Origin: Phycisphaerae bacterium
Lineage (GTDB): Bacteria > Planctomycetota > Phycisphaerae > UBA1845 > CAIVHJ01
DNA: 64,000 nucleotides
Assembly: GCA_022072405.1 (NCBI GenBank)
Contig: JAJVHX010000013.1
Span: forward strand, 62,001-126,000
Reading direction: 5' to 3'
The position numbers and the translations under genes are program-made. The notes under the pieces are model-generated. The model was not told where the DNA came from, ran no database searches, and worked only from the letters and a program-made list of their open reading frames with translations. Shown here one piece after another: positions 18,112 through 26,891 of the stretch (positions within the stretch are counted from its first letter, which is position 1; each line of letters opens with the position of its first letter).

Positions 18112-18463
18112 CCAACCCTCGTCTCTGGTGTTGATTCGTTCCCGCTCACGTAATAACGCTGCATTATCCGGCAGCCCACGTAGTCATACACCTATATTTT
18201 GTTACGACCATCGGCAGTTGGCTACTACAACAATCGTTAATTCTTCGATCAGCAATGTTGACGTTTATTAACGTTTATACCTGCCAGGAAATTCGTCGGA
18301 CGCGTCAAAATATTCCGCACCGCGGCGGCATAGGATTTAGCGCGTTATCAATAATTAACGCTGCTGCTGACTGATATATCGCTGGTTAGCATCTTATATT
18401 GCTTCTTAGACGCACGAATCGACGGCAGGTTCCCGGGACTGTTACTGATTGCAGAATACGGGA
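18112..18463. other. 350-bp A/T-rich intergenic region
   Basis: No ORF is supported. It lies upstream of the minus-strand PH-like gene and downstream of the minus-strand Mpo1-like gene. The segment 18230-18370 is A/T-rich and contains a 6-bp hairpin GCGTTA/TAACGC (18342-18361), a possible weak terminator or regulator site. The promoter of the PH-like gene is probably near 18130-18250, but no consensus boxes stand out. Confidence 0.4.
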
Positions 18464-18811
18464 TTAGCGCTCGGAGGAAGTGTTCTGCTCAGTGGAAAGA
18501 GGATCATGGGCCGGGGGCGGCTGGTAACGTGGAGCAATCGCGGTATATGGGCGTCCCAGTCGGCGATACAACAGGATCAGTTCCCCCATGGTATTGCCTT
18601 CAATCCGATGCCCAATGTATTGCAAGACATAGCCCAAGGTGAACCAGAGTGCGGGCCGCCACCATAAATCCCACCGCCAATCAGCCAACTGCCAGATTAC
18701 CAGTATTCCGGCGACAATGGTCATCGGAATACCCAGAACGTGCAGCAGCAGGCTGGCAGGATGTTGATGCCGCACCTTCCAATCACTCCACCAGCGTAAT
18801 AATATCGGCAT
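18464..18811 (-). CDS. Mpo1-like (DUF962) membrane protein
   Basis: A 115-residue protein matching the DUF962/Mpo1 family: HPASLLLHVLGIPMT near the N-terminus and GYVLQYIGHRIEGN in the second half. The conserved His residues are those proposed to bind iron in yeast Mpo1, a dioxygenase that shortens 2-hydroxy fatty acids. Two to three membrane segments are visible. The bacterial role is not established. The gene stands alone between an A/T-rich gap and the divergent NhaC gene. Confidence 0.85.
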   Translation of the reverse strand: MPILLRWWSDWKVRHQHPASLLLHVLGIPMTIVAGILVIWQLADWRWDLWWRPALWFTLGYVLQYIGHRIEGNTMGELILLYRRLGRPYTAIAPRYQPPPAHDPLSTEQNTSSER

Positions 18812-18924
18812 AAGACACCCGAATAAGAGTCAGGCACACTTGGCCACAGCCTCGATACATCTGGTTCAGGATTCATTCAGAGTCGGTTAGTATACCCGAA
18901 ATGATTATTTCGGAATCTTAAACT

Positions 18925-20787
18925 ATGAAACCACTTTCGGCGGGAACAAGTCGTTGGCGCTATGTCATTGCGGCGATGTTATTTCTCGGATTAGCCGCAG
19001 GGGCATTGGCTCAATCTGAATCGCAACCATCGACCATGAGCACCACGGCGGCTGATGAATCGCGCATCGCTTCCGCACCAGCCGGCGGTCCAGCAGCGTC
19101 GATTGCTGAGGTGCGTTCGCCCGTACGGATGTGGGTACTGTTGCCGCCGCTGCTGGCGATCATATTGGCGATCGTCACTCGGCAGGTGTTGCCGGCGCTG
19201 GCGGTGGCGGTGCTGCTGGGTGGATTCATGATGCTGACTCATCCGAACCCTTCCTGGGGGAGTCAGTTCGCCGGCACGCCGGCGCTGCTGCTGGGTTTTC
19301 GCGTGACGATTGAACATTACCTGATCGGCGCGCTTACCAACCACAGCCACATGCAGGTGATACTCTTTACCATGTTGATCGGCGGGATGGTGGGGGTGTT
19401 GAGCGCCAGTGGGGCGACGCGGGCCTTGGTGCAACTGGTCAGTCGTCAGGCTACGAATAATCGGCGGGGTCAGTTGATGGGATGGATCGCCGGCCTGCTG
19501 ATTTTCTTCGACGATTATGCCAACGCCATGATTATCGGACCGACCATGACGCCGATTTTTGATAAGCTGAAAATTTCACGCCAGAAGTTAGCTTACATCT
19601 GCGACGCAACGGCGGCGCCGGTGGCTTCGTTAGCATTGATCGGTACCTGGATCGGGGCGGAGATTGGTTTTATTCAGGACGGATTGAAAAATCTCGGTAC
19701 CGATCGTCCGGAATTTTTAACCGGACTCAGTGCCTATCAGATATTCCTCTACTCCATTCCCTATCGATTTTATGCCATCTTTGCGATTCTGCTGGGTTTT
19801 ATCATCGCTTTCACCGGGCGGGACTTCGGGCCGATGCTGCGTTATGAACGTCGCGCCGCCGCAGATGGAGATAGCCAGGCAGCCGGGCTGCAGTTCTCGC
19901 TGCCGGCGACGGGTAAATGGTGGTACGCTGGTGTGCCTATTCTGGTGCTGGTCTTCGTCACCCTGGTGATACTGGGGGTCACTGGCTGGATGAGTCGTGA
20001 TATCAGCCGGTACGCGAACGCGGGTTTTTTTGAAAAGTTGGGTGAGATTCTTCACAATGCCGATGCCTACGGATCGATTCTTTATGGAGCCATCCTCGCG
20101 CTGACTTTGGCTTTGGTGATCAGTTGGTTCACGAAGTCGTTGAACCTGCGCACCAGCATGGAAGCATTCATGGAGGGGATGAACCGCGTACTGCCGGCGA
20201 TCGTAGTGCTGGTGCTGGCCTGGTCGCTGTCATCGGTTCTGGACGACAAGAGTCTGGGACTGGCTTTTGAAGCGCGCTATCTGCTGAGCCAGGAAGCCGG
20301 TGTCGGACTGGATCCCACTTTTTTACCCATGATCATCTTCCTGCTTGCCGCTGGTGTTTCCTTCGCCACCGGCACCAGTTGGGGCACGATGGGTATTCTC
20401 TGCCCGGTAGCGGTGACGGTGGCGGCCAGTTTGGTGGGAGATCTCGCCAACGGCACCGAAAGAGTTCATCTTTTCTATGCCACGGTCGGCGCTGTATTGG
20501 CGGGTTCGGTATTCGGTGATCACTGTTCACCGATCAGCGACACCACTATTCTCTCCGCCATAGCCAGCGGCTGTTCGCTCGAATCGCACGTCTGGACGCA
20601 AATGCCCTATGCCTTGCTGGGGGCCATAGTCGCACTGGGTTGCGGCGATTTGTTAACATCTCATTATCATCAGCCCTGGTGGGTTGGCTGGCTGGCGGGT
20701 ATCGGGGTTATGTTGATCGTGGTTCTCGTAGTGGGTCGGCGTTCCTCGCGCCCTTCTGTGATACTAACCTTGCCGCATCACGAATAG
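18925..20787 (+). CDS. NhaC-family Na+/H+ antiporter
   Basis: A 620-residue ion-transporter (IT) superfamily antiporter with about 12 membrane segments from residue ~68. Diagnostic blocks: LIFFDDYANAMIIGPTMTPI, ATGTSWGTMGILCPVAV and GSVFGDHCSPISDTTILSA, all typical of NhaC/YuiF proteins that exchange sodium (or an amino acid) for protons. The first 31 residues look like a cleavable signal peptide (AAMLFLGLAAGALAQ), followed by a ~30-residue Ser/Ala linker, an unusual N-terminal extension for this family. It is transcribed alone, divergent from the Mpo1-like gene. Confidence 0.9.
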   Translation: MKPLSAGTSRWRYVIAAMLFLGLAAGALAQSESQPSTMSTTAADESRIASAPAGGPAASIAEVRSPVRMWVLLPPLLAIILAIVTRQVLPALAVAVLLGGFMMLTHPNPSWGSQFAGTPALLLGFRVTIEHYLIGALTNHSHMQVILFTMLIGGMVGVLSASGATRALVQLVSRQATNNRRGQLMGWIAGLLIFFDDYANAMIIGPTMTPIFDKLKISRQKLAYICDATAAPVASLALIGTWIGAEIGFIQDGLKNLGTDRPEFLTGLSAYQIFLYSIPYRFYAIFAILLGFIIAFTGRDFGPMLRYERRAAADGDSQAAGLQFSLPATGKWWYAGVPILVLVFVTLVILGVTGWMSRDISRYANAGFFEKLGEILHNADAYGSILYGAILALTLALVISWFTKSLNLRTSMEAFMEGMNRVLPAIVVLVLAWSLSSVLDDKSLGLAFEARYLLSQEAGVGLDPTFLPMIIFLLAAGVSFATGTSWGTMGILCPVAVTVAASLVGDLANGTERVHLFYATVGAVLAGSVFGDHCSPISDTTILSAIASGCSLESHVWTQMPYALLGAIVALGCGDLLTSHYHQPWWVGWLAGIGVMLIVVLVVGRRSSRPSVILTLPHHE

Positions 20788-20883
20788 CGACTCCGAGCGT
20801 CTGTAAACTCTCGTTACTTCGGTTACAATCATCTTCGAACGATTAGCAGGCAGCGAGGTGCGATTTCTTACAGGAGCGGGTCC

Positions 20884-22725
20884 GTGTCCAACCCATCTGA
20901 ACCGACCATGTTATTTGAAATGGCCTGGGAAGTCTGTTCGCAGGTGGGGGGCATCTACACCGTCCTGCGCAGCAAAGCTCCCGCTGCAGTGGATTACTGG
21001 GGAGCCGGTTACTGGCTGGTCGGACCTTATCGGGAAGCGACGGCGCGCATCGAATTTGAAACCCAGCCGCCGCCGGACTATCTCCTGCCCGCGCTGGAGG
21101 AACTACGTAATTATGGGCTGGTCATTCACTGTGGATGCTGGCTGGTCACGGGTCGACCGCAGGTTTTGCTGATTGAGCTGGGGCCGATCTACGCCCGCCT
21201 GGGCCATATCCGCCACACGCTCTGGGTTGATGCCGGCATCGGTACACCCGACAACGATGGCGAGACACATGAAGTGGTTGCCTTCGGTCATGCGGTGGCC
21301 GATCTGCTCACAGTGATCAACCGCCATCTGCCCGAACGCCCCATGCTGGCCCATTTCCATGAGTGGCAGGGTGCCGCGGCCATTCCCTTTCTGCAGCGCC
21401 GCCCGCGCTCCTTTGCTACAGTATTCACCACACACGCCACGCTGATTGGCCGCAGCCTCAGTGCCGCCAACGTCAATCTCTACGAACATATAGGCAGCAT
21501 CAATCCGGAAGCCGTTGCTTATGAACACAACTTCGCCCACCGCTATTTTATTGAACGGGCGGCGGCGCATGGCGCCGATATTTTCACGACCGTTTCGGAG
21601 ATCACCGCGCTGGAAGCGGAGCGGTTTCTTGGTCGCCGGCCGGAAGTGGTTCTACCCAACGGGCTGAATATCGAGCGATTCGCCGCTCCGCATGAATTTC
21701 AACTGCTGCATCGCCAGAGTAAGGAATTGATCCACGAATTCGTGATGGGCCACTTCTTTCCGACGTATACTTTCGATCTGGATCGCACGCTCTACTTTTT
21801 CACCGCCGGTCGCTACGAATATCGCAACAAGGGCATGGATCTGTTCATTGATGCCCTCGCCTGGCTGAATCAGCGGTTGCGCACCGAAGGTCCGCGCGGC
21901 CTGGTCGTCGTCGCCTTTATCATTTCCAAAGCACCCTATCGGAATCTGAATGTCGAGACGCTCAACCGCCAGATGATGTTCAACGAAGTGCAGCGCACCT
22001 GCACCTCGATCCGTGAGGCAATGAGTCCCCATCTGCTGGAGGCGGTGACCTGCGGGCGGATGCCCACCCTCGACGATCTGCTTGATGAATATGCCACGGT
22101 ACGGCTGAAGCGGATGATCCATTCCTGGAAGCGACCGAACATGCCGACTATCATCACTCATGATCTGCACGACGATCAGCAGGATCCCATTCTGGCCCAG
22201 TTACGCCGGGTGCGCCTGTTCAATTTTGCCGACGATCCGGTGAAAGTGGTGTTTCATCCCGAATTCCTCTCCGCCGACAACCCGCTCTTCGGCATGGACT
22301 ATGATCAATTTGTGCGCGGCTGCAACCTGGGAGTTTTTCCCTCCTATTACGAACCGTGGGGTTACACGCCGCTGGATTGCGTGGTTCGCGGCGTGCCGTC
22401 GATCACCAGCGATCTGAGCGGCTTTGGCACCTATGTCCGCCGCCACTTTCCCAAGCATGAACAGCATGGATTGCTGGTGGCCTCGCGTCGAGAAGCGACC
22501 TATGACATGACCGTGCAGCAGGTCGGCCGCTGGATGCATGATCTGGCGCGCCGGAGCCGGCGGCAACGGATCAAGCAGCGCAACCATGTCGAAAGCTATG
22601 CCGAACAATTCGACTGGCATCATTTGCTGCAGCATTACATAGACGCCTGGCAACTGGCGGGCAGCAAGCGTTATCCGGATCGAACGGTACTACCCAATCG
22701 CCGCATGCGACGTCGTCGACGTTAG
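20884..22725 (+). CDS. Glycogen synthase, GT3 (eukaryotic GYS-type)
   Basis: A 613-residue glycosyltransferase that extends alpha-1,4-glucan from UDP-glucose. It matches the GT3 family rather than bacterial GlgA (GT5): N-terminal LFEMAWEVCSQVGGIYTV, then HFHEWQGAAAIPFL, TVFTTHATLIGR, the hallmark E-P-W-G-Y-T-P block (FPSYYEPWGYTPLDC), and VRGVPSITSDLSGFG. It starts with GTG after an AGGAG. The HisN-like gene starts 20 bp downstream, so they may be co-transcribed. GT3 enzymes occur in some Planctomycetota and Bacteroidetes, which supports the taxonomic inference. The C-terminus is shorter than the regulated eukaryotic one. Confidence 0.93.
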   Translation: MSNPSEPTMLFEMAWEVCSQVGGIYTVLRSKAPAAVDYWGAGYWLVGPYREATARIEFETQPPPDYLLPALEELRNYGLVIHCGCWLVTGRPQVLLIELGPIYARLGHIRHTLWVDAGIGTPDNDGETHEVVAFGHAVADLLTVINRHLPERPMLAHFHEWQGAAAIPFLQRRPRSFATVFTTHATLIGRSLSAANVNLYEHIGSINPEAVAYEHNFAHRYFIERAAAHGADIFTTVSEITALEAERFLGRRPEVVLPNGLNIERFAAPHEFQLLHRQSKELIHEFVMGHFFPTYTFDLDRTLYFFTAGRYEYRNKGMDLFIDALAWLNQRLRTEGPRGLVVVAFIISKAPYRNLNVETLNRQMMFNEVQRTCTSIREAMSPHLLEAVTCGRMPTLDDLLDEYATVRLKRMIHSWKRPNMPTIITHDLHDDQQDPILAQLRRVRLFNFADDPVKVVFHPEFLSADNPLFGMDYDQFVRGCNLGVFPSYYEPWGYTPLDCVVRGVPSITSDLSGFGTYVRRHFPKHEQHGLLVASRREATYDMTVQQVGRWMHDLARRSRRQRIKQRNHVESYAEQFDWHHLLQHYIDAWQLAGSKRYPDRTVLPNRRMRRRRR

Positions 22726-22745
22726 CGGCAACCGAGGCGCGCGAC

Positions 22746-23525
22746 ATGACCGAACTGCAGAAATATCTGAACTTCGCCAGGGAACAGGCTCATCTGGCGG
22801 GGCGGTTGACGCTCGGTTATTTTCATCGCCCGCTGGCGGTCGAGAGCAAGGCGGATGATTCGCCGGTAACCGTCGCCGATCGCCAGGCGGAACAATTGCT
22901 GCGTGCCGCCATCGAACAGCATTATCCGGATCACGGCATTGTCGGCGAGGAGTATGGCCGCAAAGATCCGCGCCCGGGTTGTTCTTACTGCTGGTACATT
23001 GATCCAATCGATGGCACCAAATCTTTTGTGCGCGGTGTGCCGCTGTATACCACACTGCTCGCCCTGGTGCGTGAGGAGCGTAGTGTGATCGGGGTGATCG
23101 ACCTGCCTCCATTGGGTGAGCAACTCGCTGCTGCTGATGGTCTGGGTTGTCACCTGAATGGCCGCGTAGTGCGCTGCTCCACAATTCACGACATTTCCCG
23201 TGCCGTGGGCCTGACCACTGATATGGAGGATTTGGTGCGGGCATTTCCCGATCGGCGCTGGCAGGACATCTGGAGCAGTTGTGCCTTCCGCCGCAGCTGG
23301 AGCGATGCCTACGGCCATTATCTGGTTGCCACCGGCCGGGCGGAGTTCATGCTTGATCCGCTCCTCTCGCCGCACGATTGTGCGGCTCTGCCGGTCATCT
23401 TTCGAGAGGCAGGAGGAACCTGGTTTGACTGGACCGGGCGGGAGTCGATCTTCAGCGGTAACGGCATCAGTTGCACCGCAGCCCTCGAACCTGCCCTTCG
23501 CCAAGCCCTCTGCCGCACCGGTTGA
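22746..23525 (+). CDS. hisN: Histidinol-phosphatase / inositol monophosphatase family enzyme
   Basis: A 259-residue lithium-sensitive phosphatase fold. Metal ligands are visible in GEEYG (E68/E69) and WYIDPIDGTKSF (D86, D89); DPIDGTKSFVRG with Ser-Phe-Val is the version seen in HisN (histidine biosynthesis) rather than SuhB. A third motif near residue 205 (DPLLSPHDCAALPVIFREAG) supplies the last Asp. It follows the GT3 gene by 20 bp. HisN is the best call, but a sugar or inositol phosphate substrate is possible. Confidence 0.85.
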   Translation: MTELQKYLNFAREQAHLAGRLTLGYFHRPLAVESKADDSPVTVADRQAEQLLRAAIEQHYPDHGIVGEEYGRKDPRPGCSYCWYIDPIDGTKSFVRGVPLYTTLLALVREERSVIGVIDLPPLGEQLAAADGLGCHLNGRVVRCSTIHDISRAVGLTTDMEDLVRAFPDRRWQDIWSSCAFRRSWSDAYGHYLVATGRAEFMLDPLLSPHDCAALPVIFREAGGTWFDWTGRESIFSGNGISCTAALEPALRQALCRTG

Positions 23526-23526
23526 T

Positions 23527-23964
23527 TCACAATTCCATCATGAAATGGTGCGAGCTGATGCGCATGCGGCGGGTCAGATAGAAACGATGGGCATCGAAGC
23601 GCTGCACGCCGGAATCAAGATGCAGCTGCTTACAGCCTTGTTCGCGGGCGTGGGAGACCAGCCAATCAAACAGCTGCCGACCGAAACCCGCGCTGCGCTG
23701 CGCGGAATCGGTTACCAGGTCATCCACGTACATCGCTCGTCCCCAGGCCAGATATTCGCTGATACGAAAACCAGCCGCCGCCGCGATCTGTTGTTGATAT
23801 TCCAGCAGGGCCAGCTGATAACCGAATTGCTGCTGGCGTTGTACCTGAGCCAGAAAATCAGCAGCACTCAAGTGCGGGCGGAGTTGCACCATGACCGGAT
23901 AGGCCCGATGGAGTTCACTACTGCTGTTGGCCAGCGTGATTTTCATACGCACATCGTAGGGCAT
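23527..23964 (-). CDS. GNAT family N-acetyltransferase
   Basis: A 145-residue protein with the acetyl-CoA fold: beta4 YVDDLVTDSAQRSAGFGRQL gives the pyrophosphate-binding loop (R/Q-x-x-G-x-G variant RSAGFG), and FDAHRFYLTRRMR is the C-terminal FY motif. I chose the ATG at 23964 over an upstream TTG because GGGGAGAG lies 8 nt before it. It is convergent with hisN, with 1 bp between stops. The substrate amine is unknown. Confidence 0.88.
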   Translation of the reverse strand: MPYDVRMKITLANSSSELHRAYPVMVQLRPHLSAADFLAQVQRQQQFGYQLALLEYQQQIAAAAGFRISEYLAWGRAMYVDDLVTDSAQRSAGFGRQLFDWLVSHAREQGCKQLHLDSGVQRFDAHRFYLTRRMRISSHHFMMEL

Positions 23965-23985
23965 GACGGTTACTCTCCCCAACGG

Positions 23986-24021
23986 TAATAAAGAAGGGTC
24001 CGATTCACTGGAACCGGACCC
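23986..24021 (-). terminator. Terminator after the metallothionein-like gene
   Basis: The 7-bp stem GGGTCCG/CGGACCC (23996-24002 with 24015-24021) is followed on the minus strand by TTCTTTATT. It lies just before the GNAT start, so it separates the two minus-strand units. Confidence 0.75.
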
Positions 24022-24053
24022 CGTAAGGCAATTCGTTGACAGCTATCGCGTGA

Positions 24054-24293
24054 CTACGATTTGCAGTGGCTGGCACACTTGCATTCCCCAGCGGGGCAAC
24101 TGCACGTCTGGCCCGGGGTGCAACCACAACTGCTGCACTGGCAATTGGCACACTGACAATTATCACCACAGATACAGGCAGCTCCCAATTGGCACTGACT
24201 GCCTGAGTCCGTTCCGGCGATAGCGGTACCGCCCAGCCAGGCCGCCACACCAATACCCAATACCAACATGATCAGAATCATTTTGCGTGACAT
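24054..24293 (-). CDS. Exported metallothionein-like cysteine-rich peptide
   Basis: A 79-residue protein. Residues 1-26 form a signal peptide (MILIMLVLGIGVAAWLGGTA). The last ~46 residues contain 14 Cys, mostly as CxC and CxxC pairs (CQCANCQCSSCGC), plus one His, with Gly and Ser between. This spacing is typical of metal-thiolate clusters, so binding of Cu, Zn or Cd outside the cytoplasm is likely. Known bacterial metallothioneins such as SmtA are cytoplasmic, which makes the signal peptide notable. It may share a message with the Cys-containing exported protein upstream. Confidence 0.85.
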   Translation of the reverse strand: MSRKMILIMLVLGIGVAAWLGGTAIAGTDSGSQCQLGAACICGDNCQCANCQCSSCGCTPGQTCSCPAGECKCASHCKS

Positions 24294-24389
24294 AATAAGT
24301 ATATCCTTCCAGTAATTGTATAAACAGTAATCGGATTGATGAGTCCGCTACCCATCGTTAAATGAAAAAACACTGCCGTTTGGAAGGAT

Positions 24390-24800
24390 TCAATTCCGCA
24401 GGATACATATCTGAGCGAGATCAACCTCCGGTGGGCCATGAACCATTAGAGACCAGAATGGCCGGACCTCCTGGCTACTGATCATAATCAGATTGGTTGC
24501 TGGCATCAGCACCAAGAATGGAATGTAATAATCAACGAGCACTTGATCGGCGGCAGGGACATGTTGCGATACAGCCGACATCTCCAGACAGCAGACACAC
24601 CCACAATCAGGAGTGGAGCGGTGGGTATCCTGATGCTGAGGCGTATCTTCATCGAATGTGTTTTTCGATGCACTGCAGGGGCAGGAGGTGCTCGCTGAAT
24701 CGGGATTGGTTATGCTGCGGAATGGACAGGAACGACACAGCCATTCCTGGTAGGGCAGAGCCACCGATGCAAGCAGGATGAACCATCGCTCAAGATGCAT
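24390..24800 (-). CDS. Small Cys-rich exported or membrane protein, probable partner of the metallothionein-like gene
   Basis: A 136-residue ORF starting with a signal-like segment (WFILLASVALP) and two Cys groups (CRSCPF and SCPCSAS, then CGCVCC around residue 68). A hydrophobic stretch YYIPFLVLMPATNLIMI follows near residue 90. I do not recognise a named family. The order (this gene, then the metallothionein-like gene 96 bp downstream on the same strand) and the shared Cys bias suggest a joint metal-related role. No clear ribosome site is seen, so the start is uncertain, and the call is moderate. Confidence 0.5.
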   Translation of the reverse strand: MHLERWFILLASVALPYQEWLCRSCPFRSITNPDSASTSCPCSASKNTFDEDTPQHQDTHRSTPDCGCVCCLEMSAVSQHVPAADQVLVDYYIPFLVLMPATNLIMISSQEVRPFWSLMVHGPPEVDLAQICILRN

Positions 24801-24949
24801 ACAGGTATTATGGCTCAGACCGGTCTGTTTATTCCACTATTCTTCAGAAAAAAAACGTAACTCTTGTCGGTTCAGGGAAATGGCATCGAAATTGCTCTGT
24901 CGATCACCAGACCTGAGTGATTACATCCCAACCTGTTAAGGCTGACCAC

Positions 24950-26848
24950 ATGTCCAACCGTTACGAATATGCTTATCGGCGATCTCTGGATCAGGCTGAA
25001 GAATTCTGGGCCGAAGCTGCCGAGCTATTGCATTGGAATCGGCGTTGGGATCGGGTGTTGGATGATTCCCGACCGCCCTTTTTTCGCTGGTTTTGCGGCG
25101 GTCAACTGAATACCTGTTATAACGCGCTGGATCGGCATGTGGAAGAGGGCCGGGGCGGTCAGACGGCGCTGATCTATGACAGCCCGGTGACGGGAATCGT
25201 GCAGACCTTCAGCTATCTGCAATTGCGCGATGAGGTGGCGTTTCTGGCGGGCGGGTTGCGTGCGTCAGGGGTGGAGCGCGGCGATCGGGTGATTATCTAT
25301 ATGCCCATGATTCCGCAGGCGGTGATGGCCATGTTGGCCTGCGCGCGACTGGGGGCGATTCACTCGGTAGTCTTCGGTGGATTTGCTCCTCGCGAACTGG
25401 CGACGCGCATCAATGATGCACAACCGAAGCTGATCCTTTCGGCTTCCTGTGGCATCGAAGGGAAGAAAGTGGTGGAGTACAAGCCGCTGCTGGATGAAGC
25501 CATCGAACAGGCCCGCCATCAACCGCAACATTGTATCATCATGCAGCGTCCGCAGTGTCAGGCCCGACTCCAGACGCCGCGCGATCTCGACTGGGCGACG
25601 ATGCTGCAAGCCGCACAGCCGGTGGACTCCGTAGCGGTTCAAGCCACGGACCCGCTCTATATTCTCTACACCTCGGGCACGACCGGAATTCCCAAGGGAG
25701 TGGTGCGGGATCATGGCGGCCACGCTGTGGCCTTGAACTGGAGCATGCGCCAGATCTACGACATGCTGCCCGGTGAAGTCTACTGGGCGGCTTCCGATAT
25801 CGGCTGGGTAGTCGGCCATTCCTACATCGTCTATGCACCTCTATTGGCAGGTTGCACCACGCTGCTTTACGAGGGTAAACCGGTCGGCACGCCTGATCCG
25901 GGAGCTTTCTGGCGGGTTATTGCCCAGCATCAGGTCAAAACGCTCTTTACCGCTCCGACGGCTTTCCGAGCGATAAAACGGGAAGATCCCCAGGGCGAGT
26001 ATATCCGCAAATACAACCTGCACAGCCTGAAATATCTCTTTCTGGCGGGGGAGCGCTGCGATCCCGATACGCTGTTGTGGGCGGGAAAGATGTTGAAGGT
26101 TCCGGTGATCGATCACTGGTGGCAGACGGAAACCGGCTGGGCGATCGCCGCCAACTGTGCGGGTCTGGGGTTACTGCCGATCAAGCCCGGTTCGCCGACG
26201 CGCGCCGTGCCGGGATATAACGTGCAGGTGCTGGATGACACCGGTCGTGAAAAAACACGCGGCCAGATCGGCGAGATCACCATCAAACTACCCTTGCCGC
26301 CCGGCTGCCTGCCGACACTCTGGAACAATGAGCAGGGCTATTACGATTCCTATCTGGCGGAATATCCGGGGTACTACCGCACCAGTGATGCCGGCTATCA
26401 GGATGAGGATGGCTATCTCTACATCATGAGCCGCGTCGATGACATCATCAACGTGGCGGGCCATCGCCTCAGTACGGGTGGTATGGAAGAGGTACTCAGT
26501 GCTCATAAAGACGTGGCTGAATGTGCCGTCGTCGGTGTAGCGGATCAGCTCAAAGGGAAGATACCCTTCGGTTTCGTGGTGCTCAAGACGGGTGTAACCC
26601 GCGCTGCTGAGGACATCTGCCGGGAACTGGTTCAGGCGGTGCGAGAAAAGATCGGGCCGGTAGCAGCGTTCAAGAATGTGCTGGTGGTCCAACGGCTGCC
26701 CAAAACCCGTTCGGGAAAAATTTTACGCGGCACGATCAAAAAGATCGCCGACGGTACGGAGTATCGCACTCCTGCGACTATCGATGATCCGGTGATTCTT
26801 GATGAAATCAGCTCCGCGCTCGCCACGGAAGGATATCCTAAAAAATAA
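24950..26848 (+). CDS. prpE: Propionyl-CoA synthetase (PrpE-type acyl-CoA ligase)
   Basis: A 632-residue AMP-forming acyl-CoA synthetase that activates propionate (or another short acid) to its CoA ester. Seen: P-loop-like YTSGTTGIPKGVV, then RDHGGHAVALNWSM (the PrpE variant of the acetyl-CoA synthetase block), DHWWQTETGW, the hinge YRTSDAGYQDEDGYLY and the catalytic-Lys motif PKTRSGKILRGTIKKIADG. An upstream in-frame GTG at 24917 is less likely; AAGG lies 7 nt before this ATG. No methylcitrate genes are nearby, so propionate may enter methylmalonyl-CoA metabolism instead. Confidence 0.92.
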   Translation: MSNRYEYAYRRSLDQAEEFWAEAAELLHWNRRWDRVLDDSRPPFFRWFCGGQLNTCYNALDRHVEEGRGGQTALIYDSPVTGIVQTFSYLQLRDEVAFLAGGLRASGVERGDRVIIYMPMIPQAVMAMLACARLGAIHSVVFGGFAPRELATRINDAQPKLILSASCGIEGKKVVEYKPLLDEAIEQARHQPQHCIIMQRPQCQARLQTPRDLDWATMLQAAQPVDSVAVQATDPLYILYTSGTTGIPKGVVRDHGGHAVALNWSMRQIYDMLPGEVYWAASDIGWVVGHSYIVYAPLLAGCTTLLYEGKPVGTPDPGAFWRVIAQHQVKTLFTAPTAFRAIKREDPQGEYIRKYNLHSLKYLFLAGERCDPDTLLWAGKMLKVPVIDHWWQTETGWAIAANCAGLGLLPIKPGSPTRAVPGYNVQVLDDTGREKTRGQIGEITIKLPLPPGCLPTLWNNEQGYYDSYLAEYPGYYRTSDAGYQDEDGYLYIMSRVDDIINVAGHRLSTGGMEEVLSAHKDVAECAVVGVADQLKGKIPFGFVVLKTGVTRAAEDICRELVQAVREKIGPVAAFKNVLVVQRLPKTRSGKILRGTIKKIADGTEYRTPATIDDPVILDEISSALATEGYPKK

Positions 26849-26891
26849 TGGTAATTTATGAACCGTGTCGCAGTGTCTCCTCGGCAAGCAT

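Noticed and set aside
24497-24781. 94-codon plus-strand ORF opposite the Cys-rich exported protein
   Set aside because: The minus-strand frame has a signal peptide and Cys pattern shared with its neighbour; the plus frame has neither.
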